From Bacteroides sp. (GTDB lineage Bacteria > Bacteroidota > Bacteroidia > Bacteroidales > Muribaculaceae): a DNA stretch of 64,000 nucleotides. How positions within the stretch are numbered: the first letter of the stretch is position 1; the number at the start of each line of letters is the position of its first letter. Shown here piece by piece: positions 33,421 through 41,519 of the stretch. Made by a program: the position numbers and the translations under genes. The stretch is taken from contig JAAVEO010000009.1 of the NCBI GenBank assembly GCA_014801225.1, positions 46,199 to 110,198 on the forward strand, in the 5' to 3' direction. The notes under the pieces were generated by a model. That model had not been told where the DNA came from and made no database searches. It saw only the letters and a program-made list of their open reading frames with translations.

Positions 33421-36092
33421 TGAAAAGACCTTCCATATTACTGTCACTCCTGCTCACCGGCAGTGCTGCTCTCTGTGCTCAGAATGTAAGTATCGATGCC
33501 CGAGGGCGTCAGGCAAAGAGTGTATTCAAAGAACTTGTACGTCAGACCGGAAAGAACTTCGTATATTCTTCCGATTTGCTCAAGGGGATGAAGGTGACTC
33601 TCCATGCCTCCGACGAGCCGCTCGAAAGTGTGTTGCGCCGTATGCTCGCCGATACCGACATTTCCTTCTCTATTTCAGGAAACAATGTCATGCTTCGCCG
33701 TTCTCCACGCGCGGTAGACACACGGCGTCATGCCGTCAGCGGATATGTGCGCGAGCAGGGTAGCGACGAACCGCTTGTAGGCGCTCTCGTGGCCGTGGAG
33801 GGCACCTCCGAGGGTGTCTTTACCAACGCATCCGGCTTCTACTCCCTGCGTCTGCCCGAGGGAGAGAGCCGTTTGCGTATATCCTATCCCGGATTTCTGC
33901 CCGCTTATCACCGCCTGCGTGTACCCGAGAGCCGAAAAGTCAATATATCCCTTCTGGCGGATAGTGTGGGTGGCACAAATCTTCAGGAGGTTGTGGTCAC
34001 TTCCGATATCAACAATACTATAGCCATGCGTTCGGCCGATGTGGGCCATGTCAACCTCAATATTACGGATATCCGCAATACTCCCGTTATCCTCGGAGAG
34101 GCGGATGTGATCAAGACTCTTCAGTTTCAGCCCGGTGTGTCGCAAGGCATGGAGGGTATGGCCGGAATGTATGTGCATGGCGGCGGAGCCGACGAGAATC
34201 TCGTGCTTCTCGACGGAGTGCCTCTCTATCAGGCCGACCATTTCGGCGGTCTCTTCTCGGCTTTCAATGTGGATGTGATCAAGAATGTGGATTTCTATAA
34301 GTCTACATTCCCTGCTTGCTACGGCGGCCGCCTCTCCAGTGTGCTGGACGTGCATACCAAGGATGGCAGCACCGCCGGTCATCACGGGAGCCTGCGTATA
34401 GGTCTTACTTCCGGTGCGTTCAATATCGATGGCCCGATTACGAAGAATACCACCTACTCCTTCGCCATACGCCGCTCTTGGTATGAGATTCTTTCTGTCC
34501 CCGGTATCGCAATCTATAATAAATTGCGTGATGACAATTACAATCAGACTGTCTTTCGCTATGCTTTCACGGATATAAATGCGAAGATCACGCATCGTTT
34601 CAAGGGCGCGGGCACTCTCCGCGGAATGTTCTATTACGGCGAGGATTACCTTCGCGGCGGAGAGAAGACGGGTCGATCCGGCTTTGACGGCCCCGATGAA
34701 GACTACACCGAGACAAGCGACGTAGCTAAATTGCATTGGGGGAATATCATCGGCACGATCAACTATACCCATCCTTTCTCTTCCTCCCTATTCGGGGAAT
34801 TCTCTTTTTCAGTGAGCCATTTCTCCTCCTCCATCCGGCGTGACCGCGAGAAGAACGAATTCAACGGTAGCAACGACGAGTGCCTCTTTGGCAGCAAGCG
34901 CACTTTCAGCTCCTCCAACAATATCACCGATCTTATTTCGCGCGCCGCTTTCAGTTGGAATGCCTCTACGTCCCATCTCGTGAATTTCGGCGCGGAGTAT
35001 GTGCGCCATTATTTCAAACCGCAGGAATCGGCCACGTTGATAAATGATGACGGCAAGGAGACGGAGGCTTCCGGAGTGGTAGCTCATGTGACGGCCGATG
35101 AGGGGAATCTCTTCATCTCGGATGATTGGGATGTGTCCGACCCTGTGCGTATAAGCCTCGGTCTGCGTGGCAGTCTTTATCGCTCGGAAGGTGTCACACA
35201 TCCTACGCTTGATCCGCGAGCGGCCGTGAGATGGGCTATAAATGATTCCTGGAGTGTGAAGGGTGCCTACGCTTGCATGACGCAATATGTGCATCAGTTG
35301 AGCGAGAGTTTCCTTGCCCTCCCTACCGACCAATGGATTCCCATAGCGGGCGATATGAAGCCGCAACGTAGCCATAATATCTCATTAGGTGCCTATTTTA
35401 CGTTTGGCGACGGTTATACTCTCTCCGCCGAAGGGTACTGGCGATGGCTTCGCAATGTGGTGGATTATCCCGATTATTATTATCTCGCGCCGAAGGATAC
35501 GCCTTGGACCGATCTCCTCTCTTCAGGTAAAGGGCGGGCACGCGGCCTCGACTTCTCTCTTTCGAAGAGCTTCGGCAAGATTTCGGGACATGTAGCCTAT
35601 TCTCTCCTATGGTCCGATCGTAAATTCACCGATAAGAATGGTGGTGAATGGTATCCCGACCGTTTTGACAATCGCCATAAGATCAATATAATGGTGAATT
35701 GGAATATCAACGACCGTTGGGACGTCAATGCGGCTTGGACCGGAATGAGCGGAAACCGCTATACTCTCCAGGCCTCCAACTATATGCTTCTTCCCGACCG
35801 GACCATGCCATTCCTCGATAATAACATATCCTACTCTGTAGATTTCTCCGGCAAGCTTAACTCACGCCGCCTTCCCTTCTATCATCGCCTCGACTTGAGC
35901 GCCAATCTACATACTAAGCACGGTATGTGGACCTTCTCGCTCTATAATGCTTATTGCAATATGAATGTGGTGACTGTCAGGAAGGAATTGGATTGGGAAA
36001 GTACTCCCGAATATAATAAACTTATAGGAAAATTCACCAAATATCGCCTCCTCCCCACTATCCCCGGAGTAAGCTATACATGGTATTTCTGA
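33420..36092 (+). CDS. TonB-dependent outer-membrane receptor with STN signalling domain
   Basis: An 890-aa receptor. After the signal peptide comes an STN domain (VSIDARGRQAKSVFKELVRQ..., ~20-95), then a carboxypeptidase-like beta domain (~100-180), then the plug (EVVVTSDINNTIAMRSADVG, LDGVPLYQADHFGG) and a 22-strand barrel to the terminal aromatic VSYTWYF. The STN domain marks it as a transducer that contacts the adjacent DUF4974 anti-sigma protein. With DUF4249 downstream it probably imports a metal chelate or another small ligand, not a polysaccharide; the substrate is unknown. Confidence 0.92.
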   Translation: MKRPSILLSLLLTGSAALCAQNVSIDARGRQAKSVFKELVRQTGKNFVYSSDLLKGMKVTLHASDEPLESVLRRMLADTDISFSISGNNVMLRRSPRAVDTRRHAVSGYVREQGSDEPLVGALVAVEGTSEGVFTNASGFYSLRLPEGESRLRISYPGFLPAYHRLRVPESRKVNISLLADSVGGTNLQEVVVTSDINNTIAMRSADVGHVNLNITDIRNTPVILGEADVIKTLQFQPGVSQGMEGMAGMYVHGGGADENLVLLDGVPLYQADHFGGLFSAFNVDVIKNVDFYKSTFPACYGGRLSSVLDVHTKDGSTAGHHGSLRIGLTSGAFNIDGPITKNTTYSFAIRRSWYEILSVPGIAIYNKLRDDNYNQTVFRYAFTDINAKITHRFKGAGTLRGMFYYGEDYLRGGEKTGRSGFDGPDEDYTETSDVAKLHWGNIIGTINYTHPFSSSLFGEFSFSVSHFSSSIRRDREKNEFNGSNDECLFGSKRTFSSSNNITDLISRAAFSWNASTSHLVNFGAEYVRHYFKPQESATLINDDGKETEASGVVAHVTADEGNLFISDDWDVSDPVRISLGLRGSLYRSEGVTHPTLDPRAAVRWAINDSWSVKGAYACMTQYVHQLSESFLALPTDQWIPIAGDMKPQRSHNISLGAYFTFGDGYTLSAEGYWRWLRNVVDYPDYYYLAPKDTPWTDLLSSGKGRARGLDFSLSKSFGKISGHVAYSLLWSDRKFTDKNGGEWYPDRFDNRHKINIMVNWNINDRWDVNAAWTGMSGNRYTLQASNYMLLPDRTMPFLDNNISYSVDFSGKLNSRRLPFYHRLDLSANLHTKHGMWTFSLYNAYCNMNVVTVRKELDWESTPEYNKLIGKFTKYRLLPTIPGVSYTWYF

Positions 36093-36117
36093 ATTTAATA
36101 ATCAAGATATATCGGCA

Positions 36118-37134
36118 ATGAAAAATTATAATCGGAATAATCGGAATAATCGGAGTGATTGGAGGAATTGGAGTTTTATCGCTTTGATTTCACTTCTGTG
36201 CTTCTCTTCCTGCTCTGAGGAGTTTGAGCCGGAGATTGATGAGCCGGATGTGCTGGTGATCAATGTTCTCGCTCAGCCGGATTCTCTCGTATGGGCCTCA
36301 GTGAGCCATTCATGGGTATTCAATGACAGCAACAACTGGCAATCGGTGATTGTGCCGGATGCCACCGCCGAATGTTCGGTCAACGATGGGGAATGGCTTC
36401 CCATGACCTTTGACGAGGAGAATGAGCGATATGTAGCTTCATATCGTCCTGTGAGCGGCGACCGTATACGGGTACGTGCTCATTCTCAGAAATATGGAGA
36501 TGCGGAGGGCCGGACTGAAATTCCGGTGGCTGTCCCTATCGACTCCTGGTCATACACTATCGAGAGTCATGTAGATAACAATGGCTTTATTTTTGAGGGA
36601 GGCACTTTTTATCATCCTATCATGGCAACGGTACGCTATAAGATTGTATTCACCGATCCGGCAGCGAATGACAATTACTATCTTGTCAATGGAGCTGTCA
36701 GATCCATCTATGGGTATAATTGGGAAGTGGATGATCCTATCATCTCCGAGAATGAGAGCAATATCGACGGCGTATTCAATAAGTATCATTACGCCACATT
36801 CTTCTCCGACAATACGATAAAGGGACAGACGTACACCCTTTCCCTGTACACCGAGCATACTATAAACTCGTATGGTGTCGACTATGGCAGGTATACTACC
36901 GACTCTCTGGCCCTTTTTACCATCTCCCGCGACTATTATCTCTATCTACTCTCCCTCTCCAAGAAATACAATGGGTTGCAGGGAAGCCTTGAGGAGTTTG
37001 GCATGGCCGACCCTCGCAACGTATTCTGCAACGTCAATCCCGGAAAAGGTATCGTAGCCTCGTGCGCACCTTCTGTCATCATCAATGATCTCCATGACGA
37101 ACTGATGAAGATCTACTCTGATAATTACGAATAA
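36118..37134 (+). CDS. DUF4249 outer-membrane lipoprotein
   Basis: A 338-aa lipoprotein: signal region FIALISLLCFSSC with the lipobox Cys, then a Glu-rich start and a beta-sandwich with repeated Tyr/Asn-rich strands. DUF4249 genes normally sit directly after a TonB-dependent receptor and are thought to be surface partners of it. The N-terminus has an odd repeated stretch (YNRNNRNNRSDWRNW) arising from short tandem DNA repeats. It starts 26 bases after the receptor. The last 19 bases of its 3' end are repeated just downstream. Confidence 0.85.
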   Translation: MKNYNRNNRNNRSDWRNWSFIALISLLCFSSCSEEFEPEIDEPDVLVINVLAQPDSLVWASVSHSWVFNDSNNWQSVIVPDATAECSVNDGEWLPMTFDEENERYVASYRPVSGDRIRVRAHSQKYGDAEGRTEIPVAVPIDSWSYTIESHVDNNGFIFEGGTFYHPIMATVRYKIVFTDPAANDNYYLVNGAVRSIYGYNWEVDDPIISENESNIDGVFNKYHYATFFSDNTIKGQTYTLSLYTEHTINSYGVDYGRYTTDSLALFTISRDYYLYLLSLSKKYNGLQGSLEEFGMADPRNVFCNVNPGKGIVASCAPSVIINDLHDELMKIYSDNYE

Positions 37135-37163
37135 GCCCCTCCGGGATAATTACGAATAAGCCC
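37120..37163 (+). repeat. Short tandem duplication of the DUF4249 3' end
   Basis: GATAATTACGAATAAGCCC, including the stop codon, occurs at 37120 and again 25 bases later at 37145. The unit is 25 bp and the second copy is non-coding. Confidence 0.85.
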
Positions 37164-37205
37164 TCGGGCGGGGCCCTTGATAAATGTCTGTCTTTAGTTT
37201 TTTCA

Positions 37206-37259
37206 ATAATGTTGCAGCCCGTGGCCACTCTTTAAGCGGGCCGGGGGCTGCAACATTAT
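37206..37259 (+). terminator. Terminator-like hairpin after the ECF/TonB operon
   Basis: ATAATGTTGCAGCCC pairs perfectly over 15 bases with GGGCTGCAACATTAT, around a GC-rich interior. Its length and near-symmetrical ends suggest it works in both directions. It separates the receptor operon from the small peptide gene. Confidence 0.75.
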
Positions 37260-37287
37260 GATATTCAGGTGTTAGAATTTAAATTTC

Positions 37288-37295
37288 TAATTTTG
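37288..37295 (+). promoter_or_regulatory. -7 box of the 39-aa peptide gene
   Basis: TAATTTTG matches TAnnTTTG, 37 bases before the ATG at 37333. The -33 element is poor. Confidence 0.6.
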
Positions 37296-37332
37296 CAATC
37301 GAAAAACGAAACATTCCGCTATCTACAAAATT

Positions 37333-37452
37333 ATGAAGAAAACAATCTTCCTCTTCCTCGCTCTCGCTGCCTCTCTCCTCTATGCTAACGCTCAGTCCGG
37401 TTCCTCTACGGAGGCCGGAGAGCCGTTAGAAGAGACGTGGTCAGCGAACTAA
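37333..37452 (+). CDS. 39-aa predicted secreted peptide
   Basis: This short gene is missing from the ORF track. ATG at 37333 opens a 39-codon frame with a textbook signal peptide: MKKTIFLFLALAASLLYANA, then a short acidic tail rich in Ser/Glu and ending WSAN. Cleavage after ANA would leave a 19-residue peptide beginning QSGSS. It has its own -7 box and follows a strong terminator. Its last 12 bases overlap the 3' end of the convergent lipoprotein gene. It could be a genuine small secreted peptide or the truncated start of a lost gene whose 3' part was replaced. Confidence 0.6.
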   Translation: MKKTIFLFLALAASLLYANAQSGSSTEAGEPLEETWSAN

Positions 37453-38301
37453 TAATTTTTCTGTGTTTTCAGGGTGAATGAGATCGCGCCAATAAGCTTT
37501 CTGCACTCTGCATGACACAGGCGTGCCGTCGGTCGGTTTCCATATTATGTTGGGCGCCTCTTCATCATCCGTATCATCGGGTGAATACTCGAGGGAGTCG
37601 CCGTTGCCGTTGCGGAAGTAGAAGGTGCGCACTCCGGCCGAACCTTCCATCTTCAATTCTCCGGTAAGTACAGCTTTAGGATTCTCTTCCAATTTGTACT
37701 CAGGAGGATATATGCAGAGACGGTAAAGGGAATCAGCGGGAGCAGTCGGATTGTCGTTGACATCGATGCGATATACAGTACCCTCCTGCATATCACGCAG
37801 ACAAGTGGCCGGGTGCCATCCCGCACGCAAATCTTTGGGGAGCGATTTGATCTCCTCTTCTGAGAGAGTGCGTATCAATTCCTTTTCTGCGGAGGAGATG
37901 TAGCTTATGTTGTATACCGTAGAGTCTATCCAGAGGTATTTCCCGTCGTCAAGAGTCCAACCTCTCCAACCGAGTTCGCTCCATGCGGCGGCAGGCGCTT
38001 TCGTTATGGCACGCCGCAGAGAATCGTCCACCAATACTTTGTAATATTCCTCCATCTCGCGTGCATCAGCTACATCTCTCAGCGGATACGGTCGCTCCAC
38101 GGGGTAGCTGCAGATAGCGGCAAATTTTTGCGGCTCGTCGGATTTCACAGCCTCCACCACTCTCTTCACCTCCTCGGGAAGTCGCCCCGAATCGCCGGCG
38201 CAGGCGCATAGGGATAAAAGCGTGGATACTGTGGCCAATAGCACCACTGCACGCATCGCGTTGATAGGGATTCTATATCTCATCTTCATCGGAAATTTCA
38301 T
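37441..38301 (-). CDS. Predicted lipoprotein, unknown function
   Basis: A 286-aa protein with a signal peptide ending in a lipobox-like SLCACAGDS, so it is probably anchored in the envelope. An N-terminal helical part (RLPEEVKRVVEAVKSDEPQKFAAICSYPVERPYPL) resembles uncharacterised envelope proteins with a DUF-like NTF2-type start. The rest is rich in short beta segments. I do not recognise a family. Its stop overlaps the convergent 39-aa peptide gene by 12 bases. A lysozyme gene on the same strand begins further upstream and ends 45 bases before its start. Confidence 0.75.
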   Translation of the reverse strand: MKFPMKMRYRIPINAMRAVVLLATVSTLLSLCACAGDSGRLPEEVKRVVEAVKSDEPQKFAAICSYPVERPYPLRDVADAREMEEYYKVLVDDSLRRAITKAPAAAWSELGWRGWTLDDGKYLWIDSTVYNISYISSAEKELIRTLSEEEIKSLPKDLRAGWHPATCLRDMQEGTVYRIDVNDNPTAPADSLYRLCIYPPEYKLEENPKAVLTGELKMEGSAGVRTFYFRNGNGDSLEYSPDDTDDEEAPNIIWKPTDGTPVSCRVQKAYWRDLIHPENTEKLLVR

Positions 38302-38345
38302 TTATGTATTCATTACCTTGAAAAAGACCTTCCGGGCTCCATCTA

Positions 38346-38837
38346 TTATTTTATAAACAATTCTGCGAATTCCTCTTCCCTCCGTTTCTTAAGGCCGGAG
38401 AGTACTTTCCCTTTATAGCGGCAATGCGATTTGAATTCTGCTTCAATATCGCGATTACCCGCCGAGAGTTTCTTGAATACGGATGATTTGGCCACAGTTC
38501 CTGTGCCGCAATTGTAGGCCAGGGCTGCCAGAATCAAGGAATCGGCGCCGAAACTTCTGTATCGGGCGCAAAGCTTTCGGAGATCTGAGCGGAGCAGTGC
38601 GTCGGCTTCTTTCTCCGACAACACTTTCCCCTTCTTGAAATTCTCGCCTTTCTGTACCAAATGACCATACCCCACGAGGGGCCAATGAGCCGCCTTATGG
38701 AGTGTCTCGTACTTCTTTATAATCACCACAGCTTTTTCAAATTCCGGAGAATCGCCCGCAGAGCCGGGGGTGTTGTGGCCCGGCACAGTGAGGAGCATGG
38801 TGAAGGCGAAAGCCAGGATTGTGAGTATGTGTCTCAT
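38346..38837 (-). CDS. Secreted phage-type lysozyme (GH24-like)
   Basis: A 163-aa protein with a signal peptide (ILTILAFAFTMLLTVPGHN) and a T4-lysozyme-like domain. The catalytic-type Glu is in IKKYETLHKAAHWPLVGYGHL, and the helical part contains LILAALAYNCGTG and a terminal RREEEFAELF. The usual E-8-D-5-T spacing is not preserved, since no Asp lies at the second position, so activity may differ. It would cleave the peptidoglycan glycan chain in the periplasm. The signal peptide argues for a host-adapted rather than a phage-lysis role. Confidence 0.78.
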   Translation of the reverse strand: MRHILTILAFAFTMLLTVPGHNTPGSAGDSPEFEKAVVIIKKYETLHKAAHWPLVGYGHLVQKGENFKKGKVLSEKEADALLRSDLRKLCARYRSFGADSLILAALAYNCGTGTVAKSSVFKKLSAGNRDIEAEFKSHCRYKGKVLSGLKKRREEEFAELFIK

Positions 38838-39181
38838 ATATTCATATTTTCGGGAGTTGCCTGAGTGTCACTCCCCTCTCGGGCACATTATCACAATGTG
38901 TCTTTTCCCCGAAAGGGTCTACGGTTTATACTCCCCTCTTAAGAATCAAGGTTTCGGTCTGTTGTCTATTCGTAACCGAGAGATTTTTATCTGTGCTTTC
39001 AGCACTTACATTCAGCTATATAACGCCGGGTTATCCATAATTGTTCCAGGGCAGGTATTTTTCGGCAGCCATTTCCCAACTATTATTCCTGTGATGTGTT
39101 ATTATTGATAGAGCGCGAAGTTAGTGGTGCTCTATCAGGTGCTCTATCAATTGAATATATGATTATAAAATTACAAAAGAT
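38838..39181. other. 344-bp divergent intergenic region (lysozyme/ferritin)
   Basis: This stretch separates the - strand lysozyme from the + strand ferritin and must hold promoters for both, but no exact TAnnTTTG with a good -33 element was found. A direct repeat GTGCTCTATCA occurs twice at about 39127-39148 and could be an operator for the iron-responsive ferritin gene. ACTCCCCTCT is also repeated (~38870 and ~38931). No gene is seen. Confidence 0.5.
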
Positions 39182-39688
39182 ATGATACTCAAGAAAATAG
39201 AAGAAGCTCTCAATGAGCAGATCAATGCCGAGATGTGGTCGGCTTATCTCTATCTCTCCATGTCGCTCCATTTTGAGCACGAGGGACGCACGGGTGTGGC
39301 CAATTGGTTCCGTGTCCAGTTTCAGGAGGAGCAGGCTCACGCTCTCGCCCTCATGGATTTCCTCAATGCCCGCGACGGCAAGGTAGTGCTTCAGCCTATC
39401 GCCGGCGTTCCCGACTCGTGGGATTCCGTAAGAGACGCATTCCTCGCCACTCTCGAACATGAGCGCAAAGTGACCTCCCTCATCCATAATCTCTATGCCC
39501 TGGCTGAGGAGGAGAAGGATTTCGCCACTCGTCAGAAGCTCAACACCTTCATCGCGGAGCAGGTGGAGGAAGAGGATAATGTCCGTCAGATCATTGACGA
39601 TCTTACTCTCGTCGGCACTGATGGCACCGGTCTCTATCAGATCGATCGCCAGCTCGCCGGCCGCACATACGTGGCTCCTCAGCTCTAA
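39182..39688 (+). CDS. ftnA: Bacterial non-haem ferritin
   Basis: A 168-aa four-helix ferritin that stores iron as ferric mineral. Ferroxidase-site residues are visible in LNEQINAEMWSAYLYLSMS (Glu17/Tyr24 region), EEQAHALALMDFL (E-x2-H) and FIAEQVEEEDNV. Length is normal. It is monocistronic: a perfect 19-bp terminator hairpin follows. A repeated 11-base motif upstream of the start may be regulatory. Confidence 0.95.
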   Translation: MILKKIEEALNEQINAEMWSAYLYLSMSLHFEHEGRTGVANWFRVQFQEEQAHALALMDFLNARDGKVVLQPIAGVPDSWDSVRDAFLATLEHERKVTSLIHNLYALAEEEKDFATRQKLNTFIAEQVEEEDNVRQIIDDLTLVGTDGTGLYQIDRQLAGRTYVAPQL

Positions 39689-39737
39689 GGCCATTCCTCC
39701 CGCATCTGTCCCGCAACGGATAGATCCGGATCTCATA

Positions 39738-39787
39738 CAGACTGCCGACTCGGTTCCCTGATAAAGATGAACCGAGTCGGCAGTCTG
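39738..39787 (+). terminator. Ferritin terminator, 19-bp perfect stem
   Basis: CAGACTGCCGACTCGGTTC pairs with its exact reverse complement around a 12-base loop. The T-tract is short (CGTTATT). Confidence 0.85.
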
Positions 39788-39856
39788 CGTTATTCAGTAC
39801 CCTTCTCTTAACTCCGTTTCAGACAATTTGCCTGAATCCGATTCCGTTATCACTAC

Positions 39857-40552
39857 ATGAAGAATAATATACTGAAGTTTCTGAAAAAGCTCCGCCTCAA
39901 TAATAATCGCGAGTGGATGCATGAGAATGAAGATTTATATAAAGCCATAAAAGCCGAGCGCGACCTCACCGCTCAGCGATTCATCGATGCCATAGCCACA
40001 ATCGATCCGGAAGCCGCCGGTTATCCTGTGGAGAAAAGTGTCTACCGTCTTATGCGTGATGTGCGGTTCTCCCACGATAAGACTCCCTACAAGACGCATA
40101 TCGGTATCTTCGTATGTCCTCCGTTGGGTAAGAAATCCCTGCTGTCCGGATATTACCTTCATCTCGAACCCGGCAACTGCCTCCTCTGCGGCGGCAACTA
40201 CGCCCTCCCCTCCAAGCATCTTGCCGTAATCCGCAACGAGATACGCGACAATATCGAAGAATACATTTCCATCGTAGAATCCGAAGACTTCAAGGCCTTC
40301 TTCCCTACTGTGGGCGATATGCCTTTGAAGACCGCCCCCAAGGGGTTTGACCGCGATTGGGAGTACATTGACTATGTCCGTCCCCGCGAATTCTGTGTGA
40401 CTCTCCGTCTCCCCGATTCTTTCTTCGACACTCCCGACTTCCCGGAGCGTCTTATCCCGGCCCTCACTCAGATCAAACGCTACAACGACTTCATCAACTT
40501 CCCCCTCACCGAATCCGGTCTCCCCCTCCTCCGCCCCTCCACGCGCCGCTAA
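39857..40552 (+). CDS. DUF2461 domain protein
   Basis: A 231-aa protein that matches DUF2461 by its landmarks: LRLNNNREWMHENEDLYKAIKAE, YRLMRDVRFSHDKTPYKTHIG, YYLHLEPGNCLLCGG and a C-terminal LTQIKRYNDFINFPL. It is a cytoplasmic protein of unknown function, widespread in Bacteroidetes. It lies right at the left border of the repeat-bounded accessory islet. Confidence 0.92.
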   Translation: MKNNILKFLKKLRLNNNREWMHENEDLYKAIKAERDLTAQRFIDAIATIDPEAAGYPVEKSVYRLMRDVRFSHDKTPYKTHIGIFVCPPLGKKSLLSGYYLHLEPGNCLLCGGNYALPSKHLAVIRNEIRDNIEEYISIVESEDFKAFFPTVGDMPLKTAPKGFDRDWEYIDYVRPREFCVTLRLPDSFFDTPDFPERLIPALTQIKRYNDFINFPLTESGLPLLRPSTRR

Positions 40553-40554
40553 TC

Positions 40555-40702
40555 CCCCTCCCCTGCCAAATTAGCATTTTACTCCGAGCTTACCATATAA
40601 ATCCTTCTCCGCCCCAGCCAAATTCCGCCCTTAGCCGGGATTATACCGTCTTGGTTCTGTGGTCAAGCTTCAGCTTGACCGAGCCCGGGCTTCAAGAAAA
40701 GA
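40555..40702 (+). repeat. Intergenic repeat, copy 1 (chimeric)
   Basis: About 150 bp closely matching 48601-48754, for example TTAGCATTTTACTCCGA and ACCATATAAATCCTTCTC. It ends with the core GGTTCTGTGGTCAAGCTTCA, which contains the palindrome GTCAAGC-TTCA-GCTTGAC. The sequence right of the core instead matches copy 2 (terminator plus esterase tail). Copy 1 thus joins the left flank of copy 3 to the right flank of copy 2. Confidence 0.85.
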
Positions 40703-40705
40703 CTA

Positions 40706-40737
40706 CGCCGCCGGTCTCTACCGAGCGGCTTTTTTCG
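40706..40737 (+). terminator. Terminator downstream of DUF2461
   Basis: CGCCGCCGGT-CTCTACCGAGCGGC forms a stem and is followed by TTTTTT on the + strand. The same hairpin occurs at 47753-47784 within the end of the esterase gene. Confidence 0.7.
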
Positions 40738-40805
40738 TATCCAAGAGTCGCTTGATATGATCTTTCACGATCTGCAGCGCCGCACCGACCAATTCATACC
40801 TCTAC
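40718..40805 (-). pseudogene. 3' remnant of a second esterase copy
   Basis: On the - strand about 27 codons read YELVGAALQIVKDHIKRLLDTKKAAR and stop, nearly identical at the end to the intact esterase C-terminus (RPAMHIVKDHIKRLLDTKKAAR, 47765-48559). In-frame stops precede it. It shows that a second esterase gene, or part of one, once lay here and was broken at about 40.8 kb. Confidence 0.8.
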
Positions 40806-40879
40806 GGCCCTCATTTTTCAACGTACTATTCCCCGGATCATTCAGATAAGTGTTTTTTCTTCGATTCCTAAAAATTTTA

Positions 40880-40911
40880 TTTGGATAATTCAATAGGTTG
40901 TTGTATTTTTG
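40880..40911 (+). promoter_or_regulatory. Consensus promoter of the structured RNA
   Basis: TTTG (40880-40883), a 20-base spacer and TATTTTTG (40904-40911) match the Bacteroidetes consensus. Transcription should start near 40917, directly in front of the first hairpin. Confidence 0.8.
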
Positions 40912-40916
40912 CTTTT

Positions 40917-41240
40917 GATTTCACGCCGTCCGGGTGAAGATGCGCAAGTAATCGACATGGGCGGGAGTTGAAACAACACATATAGGAAGCGTGTATTTGC
41001 GCTTGTTCTTGGCCTCTTGAAACTACCACTTTCAAACCCATGCCAGGGATGAAGCAGCGATAGATGCTCATGGGTATGTTTAGATACCGGCCGATTTATT
41101 ATGCCGTGAAGGCATGATAAAGTCGGCTTATCTGCATATCGGCGTGAGGTCTGCGTTGCTCGTCTGCATGGGTGGGCTGTGGTAGGCCTCAAGAGGCATG
41201 ACGAGCAACGGATAAGGCTCTCACGCTTTCTTTTTATAGT
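40917..41240 (+). ncRNA. ~320-nt structured non-coding RNA, unidentified family
   Basis: A region with its own consensus promoter, no + strand ORF, and a chain of stems. These are TTCAC/GTGAA (40920-40938); TGCGCAAGTA region, 9 bp (40942-40950 with 40994-41002); ACCCATG/CATGGGT (41036-41075); GCCGA...TCGGC extended by ATTATGCC/GGCATGAT (41090-41127); and CGTTGCTCGT/ACGAGCAACG (41154-41210). The last is enclosed by GCGTGAG/CTCACGC (41142-41148 with 41220-41226) followed by TTTCTTTTT, an intrinsic terminator. It is not tmRNA, RNase P or SRP RNA by motif. It ends 46-60 bases before an HTH gene. Possible relatives are 6S or Bacteroidales-specific RNA motifs. Confidence 0.7.
41142..41235 (+). terminator. 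Intrinsic terminator of the structured RNA
   Basis: The outer GCGTGAG/CTCACGC stem closes over the CGTTGCTCGT hairpin and is followed by TTTCTTTTT. This sets the RNA 3' end near 41235-41240. Confidence 0.7.
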
Positions 41241-41285
41241 TTATAATCAGAGTCCGGAGCCGATTCTGAATGGTTTGAAGATACC

Positions 41286-41516
41286 GTGCATATTGGTAAT
41301 AGAATTAGGGAAGTATTTGAGCAGTTGCCCAAGCATGATGATATAGAATGGTTTGCCAAGCAAATTCCCTGTACAAGCCGCCACCTATATCGTATTTTCC
41401 GTAAAGATAACATAGATCTGATATTGCTGCAACGGATTTCCATAATCCTGCAATACAATTTCTTCAAAGACCTGTCCTTGGAATGTGACAATTTAATAGA
41501 AGATTCAGTTCAGTAA
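41286..41516 (+). CDS. Small helix-turn-helix protein
   Basis: A 76-aa protein with a GTG start and no upstream in-frame ATG. The sequence IGNRIREVFEQLPKHDDIEWFAKQIPCTSRHLYRIFRKDNIDLILLQRIS is a HTH domain of the kind widespread in Bacteroidales, with the recognition helix around SRHLYRIFRK. It probably binds DNA near the adjacent structured RNA or other islet genes. Three tandem ATAAGAC heptamers follow its stop and could be an operator for the next gene. Its target is not known. Confidence 0.72.
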   Translation: MHIGNRIREVFEQLPKHDDIEWFAKQIPCTSRHLYRIFRKDNIDLILLQRISIILQYNFFKDLSLECDNLIEDSVQ

Positions 41517-41519
41517 GAT

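Noticed and set aside
33675-34772. 365-aa open frame on the - strand
   Set aside because: It is antisense to the TonB receptor plug and barrel, with His-rich random-like composition.
40877-41192. - strand ORFs over the structured RNA (64 and 100 aa)
   Set aside because: They contain no domain or signal peptide and coincide with RNA stems and a + strand promoter and terminator. The ncRNA explains the region better.
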